Positions 61,971 to 64,000 of a stretch of DNA of 64,000 nucleotides are shown one piece after another. The stretch spans positions 34,526 to 98,525 of the forward strand of contig NZ_AMZN01000040.1 of the NCBI RefSeq assembly GCF_000331535.1. Direction: 5' to 3'. The DNA comes from Fulvivirga imtechensis AK7 (GTDB lineage: Bacteria > Bacteroidota > Bacteroidia > Cytophagales > Cyclobacteriaceae). Made by a program: the position numbers and the translations under genes. Position 1 is the first letter of the stretch; each line of letters begins with the position of its first letter. A model generated the notes under the pieces. The model ran no database searches. It had not been told where the DNA came from and worked only from the letters and a program-made list of their open reading frames with translations.

Positions 61971-62843
61971 GTGAAAGGAATAATATTAGCCGGGGGCTCC
62001 GGAACAAGGCTATACCCCCTAACCAAATCAATATCGAAGCAGCTATTACCTATTTATGACAAACCGATGATCTACTATCCTTTATCGGTGCTGATGCTTG
62101 CTAATATCAAAGACATTTTGATCATTACAACCCCTGAAGATGCTCAGGCGTTTAAAAATATGCTGGGAGACGGTTCGCAAATTGGATTGAATCTCCAGTA
62201 CGCCATACAGCCCGCTCCGGAAGGACTGGCTCAGGCTTTTATTATCGGAGAACAGTTCATAGGCAATGACTCTTGCTGTTTGATATTAGGGGATAATATT
62301 TTTTACGGTTATAACTTCTCTAAAACGCTGGTGCAGACTGCAGCACTTCAGGAGGGAGCAACAGTATTTGGTTATTATGTGAAGGATCCTGAGCGATATG
62401 GGGTAGTTGAATTTACTGATGATAACCAGGTGGTCTCGCTTGTAGAGAAACCTAAAGAACCAAAATCCAACTACGCGGTTACCGGCCTTTACTTCTATGA
62501 CAACACAGTTGCTGACAAAGCGAAACAAATTAAACCATCGCCCAGGGGTGAGCTGGAAATTACTGACCTGAATAACATGTATCTTGAGGAAGGGAAGCTT
62601 CGGGTAGAGCTTCTTGGTCGCGGTATGGCCTGGCTGGACACCGGAACACATCACAGCTTGCTGCAGGCTTCTAATTTTGTACAATCTATTGAAGAACGAC
62701 AAGGGTTGAAGATAGCCTGCCTGGAAGAAATCGCCTTTAGAAAAGGATACATTGGCAAAGAAGAGCTTGTTGAGTTAGCACAGCCACTACTTAAAAATCA
62801 ATACGGACAATACCTGGTTAAAATAGCAGAAGAAAAAAGATGA
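61971..62843 (+). CDS. rfbA: Glucose-1-phosphate thymidylyltransferase
   Basis: Forms dTDP-glucose from dTTP and glucose-1-phosphate, first step to dTDP-rhamnose and other dTDP-deoxysugars. 290 aa. It begins at GTG, right before the conserved [20 protein letters not shown] (the nucleotide-binding signature), so this start is secure. [20 protein letters not shown] and the GDNIFYG metal motif (about 109-115) follow; [20 protein letters not shown] is family-specific. The stop overlaps rfbB by 4 bp (ATGA). Confidence 0.96.
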   Translation: MKGIILAGGSGTRLYPLTKSISKQLLPIYDKPMIYYPLSVLMLANIKDILIITTPEDAQAFKNMLGDGSQIGLNLQYAIQPAPEGLAQAFIIGEQFIGNDSCCLILGDNIFYGYNFSKTLVQTAALQEGATVFGYYVKDPERYGVVEFTDDNQVVSLVEKPKEPKSNYAVTGLYFYDNTVADKAKQIKPSPRGELEITDLNNMYLEEGKLRVELLGRGMAWLDTGTHHSLLQASNFVQSIEERQGLKIACLEEIAFRKGYIGKEELVELAQPLLKNQYGQYLVKIAEEKR

Positions 62844-63865
62844 AAAATATCCTAATAACAGGGGGGGCGGGTTTTATCGGCTCTAATTTCGTGCCTCATT
62901 TTCTGGAATCTCATAGTGAATATCATGTGGTGAACCTGGATAAGCTCACTTATGCCGGGGACCTGAACAACCTGAAAGAAGTAGAAGGAAACAGCAGGTA
63001 TACCTTTGTCCAGGGCGACATTTGTGATAGAAAGCTCATCGAAGAGTTATTCGATAAATATAATTTTCAGGGCGTCATTCATTTTGCCGCTGAATCCCAT
63101 GTAGACAATTCCATCGAAGGTCCGGAAGCATTTATCAACACCAACATCAACGGAACGTTTACGCTTTTGGATGTTGCCCGAAAGCATTGGATGAATAGCC
63201 CTTTTGAAAAGAAAAAGGAGTTTGAAAGCGCCCGTTTTCATCATATTTCTACGGATGAAGTGTATGGTACTTTGGGAGAGACTGGTTATTTCACAGAAGA
63301 AACTCCTTATGCTCCTAATAGTCCTTACTCTGCGTCCAAAGCCTCGAGTGATATGCTTGTAAGAAGCTACTTTCATACCTACGGACTGGAAGTGGTGACT
63401 ACCAATTGCTCCAACAATTACGGTCCCAAACAGCATGATGAAAAGCTGATACCGGTGATCATACGTAATGCATTGCAAGGCAAAAATATTCCTATCTATG
63501 GTGATGGTAAGAATATTCGTGACTGGTTGTACGTGCTTGATCATTGTAAGGGCATCGACCTGGTTTTTCACAAAGGAAAAGCCGGAGAAACTTATAACAT
63601 CGGTGGGCGCAATGAGCGAAACAATAACGAAGTAGTAAACACCATCTGTGGGATCTTAGATAAGAAACACCCTAAGAATGATGGCACGTCCTACAAAGAT
63701 CAGATCACTTATGTAAAAGACCGTGCCGGACATGACAGAAGGTATGCCATTGATGCTTCTAAAATTGAAAACGAATTGGGATGGAGTGCAGATGAGAATT
63801 TTGATACCGGCATTGGGTTGACTATTGACTGGTACTTGAAGAAGTATGCGGAGGTGATGCAGTAG
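62840..63865 (+). CDS. rfbB: dTDP-glucose 4,6-dehydratase
   Basis: Converts dTDP-glucose to dTDP-4-keto-6-deoxyglucose. 341 aa. The NAD motif is [16 protein letters not shown] (about 6-21), with [13 protein letters not shown]. The active site is [15 protein letters not shown] (about 131-145), with the YSASKASSD (about 162-170) tyrosine and lysine. [20 protein letters not shown] is diagnostic of RfbB. rfbC and rfbD are not seen before the window ends, so later steps lie elsewhere or further on. It is followed by two perfect hairpins. Confidence 0.96.
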   Translation: MKNILITGGAGFIGSNFVPHFLESHSEYHVVNLDKLTYAGDLNNLKEVEGNSRYTFVQGDICDRKLIEELFDKYNFQGVIHFAAESHVDNSIEGPEAFINTNINGTFTLLDVARKHWMNSPFEKKKEFESARFHHISTDEVYGTLGETGYFTEETPYAPNSPYSASKASSDMLVRSYFHTYGLEVVTTNCSNNYGPKQHDEKLIPVIIRNALQGKNIPIYGDGKNIRDWLYVLDHCKGIDLVFHKGKAGETYNIGGRNERNNNEVVNTICGILDKKHPKNDGTSYKDQITYVKDRAGHDRRYAIDASKIENELGWSADENFDTGIGLTIDWYLKKYAEVMQ

Positions 63866-63877
63866 CCACTTGGGAAG

Positions 63878-63910
63878 AACCCTCCAAGGGTTTGAAACCC
63901 TTGGAGGGTT
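63878..63910. repeat. Perfect 33-nt palindromic hairpin 1 after rfbB
   Basis: 16-bp arms 63878-63893 and 63895-63910 around a single g. It lies 13 bases after the rfbB stop. The arm begins aaccctccaagggttt. May act as a terminator or be a mobile palindrome; no T-run follows directly. Confidence 0.85.
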
Positions 63911-63923
63911 AAGGCTGATCTTC

Positions 63924-63956
63924 AGACCTGACAGGTTTTGAAAACCTGTCAGGTCT
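63924..63956. repeat. Perfect 33-nt palindromic hairpin 2 after rfbB
   Basis: 16-bp arms 63924-63939 and 63941-63956 around a single g. The arm begins agacctgacaggtttt. Same geometry as the first hairpin (16-1-16) though the sequence is different; 13 bases separate them. A ctctctttagttt stretch follows. Confidence 0.85.
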
Positions 63957-64000
63957 CTCTTTAGTTTGGCTATTTTCTACAGTAAAAAACAGCAGCCTGA

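Noticed and set aside
63878..63956. Possible start of a CRISPR array
   Set aside because: Two palindromes of different sequence with a 13-base gap are not direct repeats with spacers, and no cas gene is present.
1..64000. tRNA, rRNA, tmRNA or insertion-sequence transposase genes
   Set aside because: No cloverleaf-like segment, rRNA motif or transposase ORF was seen in any gap on either strand.

Overview
The window is a chromosomal segment of a Bacteroidota bacterium, most likely an aerobic gliding member of the Cytophagales. The evidence is a gldH gliding lipoprotein behind a PSP1/RicT gene, a SusC/SusD pair, a TonB receptor with a CarboxypepD_reg-like N-terminus, a Bacteroidota-type cytochrome c maturation cluster, and promoters of the TAnnTTTG type upstream of several genes. 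The species cannot be fixed from the sequence alone. I saw no rRNA, tRNA, CRISPR array, intact transposase, phage gene or origin.

Layout. 1-6.9 kb: 3' end of recQ, purD, then ricT-gldH and trkA-trkH on the plus strand. 6.9-9.0 kb: an AT-rich accessory island with an AAA15-type ATPase and an RloB/TOPRIM-like partner (RloA/RloB, AbiL-like), next to a remnant of a YciI-like gene. 9.0-14.3 kb: a DUF4139 secreted protein carrying a TonB-receptor-type N-terminal module, and a two-propeller Y_Y_Y-GAF sensor that has no kinase. 14.4-21.2 kb: acetate and C2 metabolism: a RamB/ScfR-type XRE regulator divergent from malate synthase and isocitrate lyase, followed by acetyl-CoA synthetase. A 14-bp perfect palindrome lies in the divergent promoter region. 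21.5-31.3 kb: ZIP transporter, methyltransferase, apbE, ruvB, queG, a 61-aa conserved small protein, batD, aroC, a DAACS symporter and a NifU-like scaffold. 31.8-34 kb: a membrane GAF-PAS-PAS protein sharing its GAF/coiled-coil module with the propeller sensor. 34.8-39.6 kb: susC-susD without a linked enzyme. 39.8-49.2 kb: an EamA transporter, dusB, CPBP protease, DUF2007, cdsA, gdhA, psd, msrC-ribD, prmC and a thiamine-pyrophosphokinase-like protein. 49.3-52.9 kb: a TonB receptor and a DUF2520 dehydrogenase-like protein. 53.0-58.5 kb: ccmF-ccmE-ccmD-ccmC-ccmB, coupled to a Wzz-like gene. 58.6-63.9 kb: a compact nucleotide-sugar operon (UDP-glucuronate 4-epimerase type, UDP-sugar dehydrogenase, galE, rfbA, rfbB), the start of a surface-polysaccharide locus that probably continues beyond the window.

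The intergenic DNA is rich in repeats. I could see a two-copy MITE-like element with inverted ends, a second dispersed repeat of about 65 bp in two copies, a hairpin repeat found both inside the MITE-like element and between susC and susD, a 166-bp imperfect palindrome, a nested palindrome at 21.4 kb, and twin 33-nt perfect hairpins at the right edge. The strongest candidates for follow-up are the RloA/RloB pair with the perfect hairpin just before its start codon, the propeller and GAF/PAS sensors without an output domain, the RamB-like switch for the glyoxylate bypass, and the repeat families.
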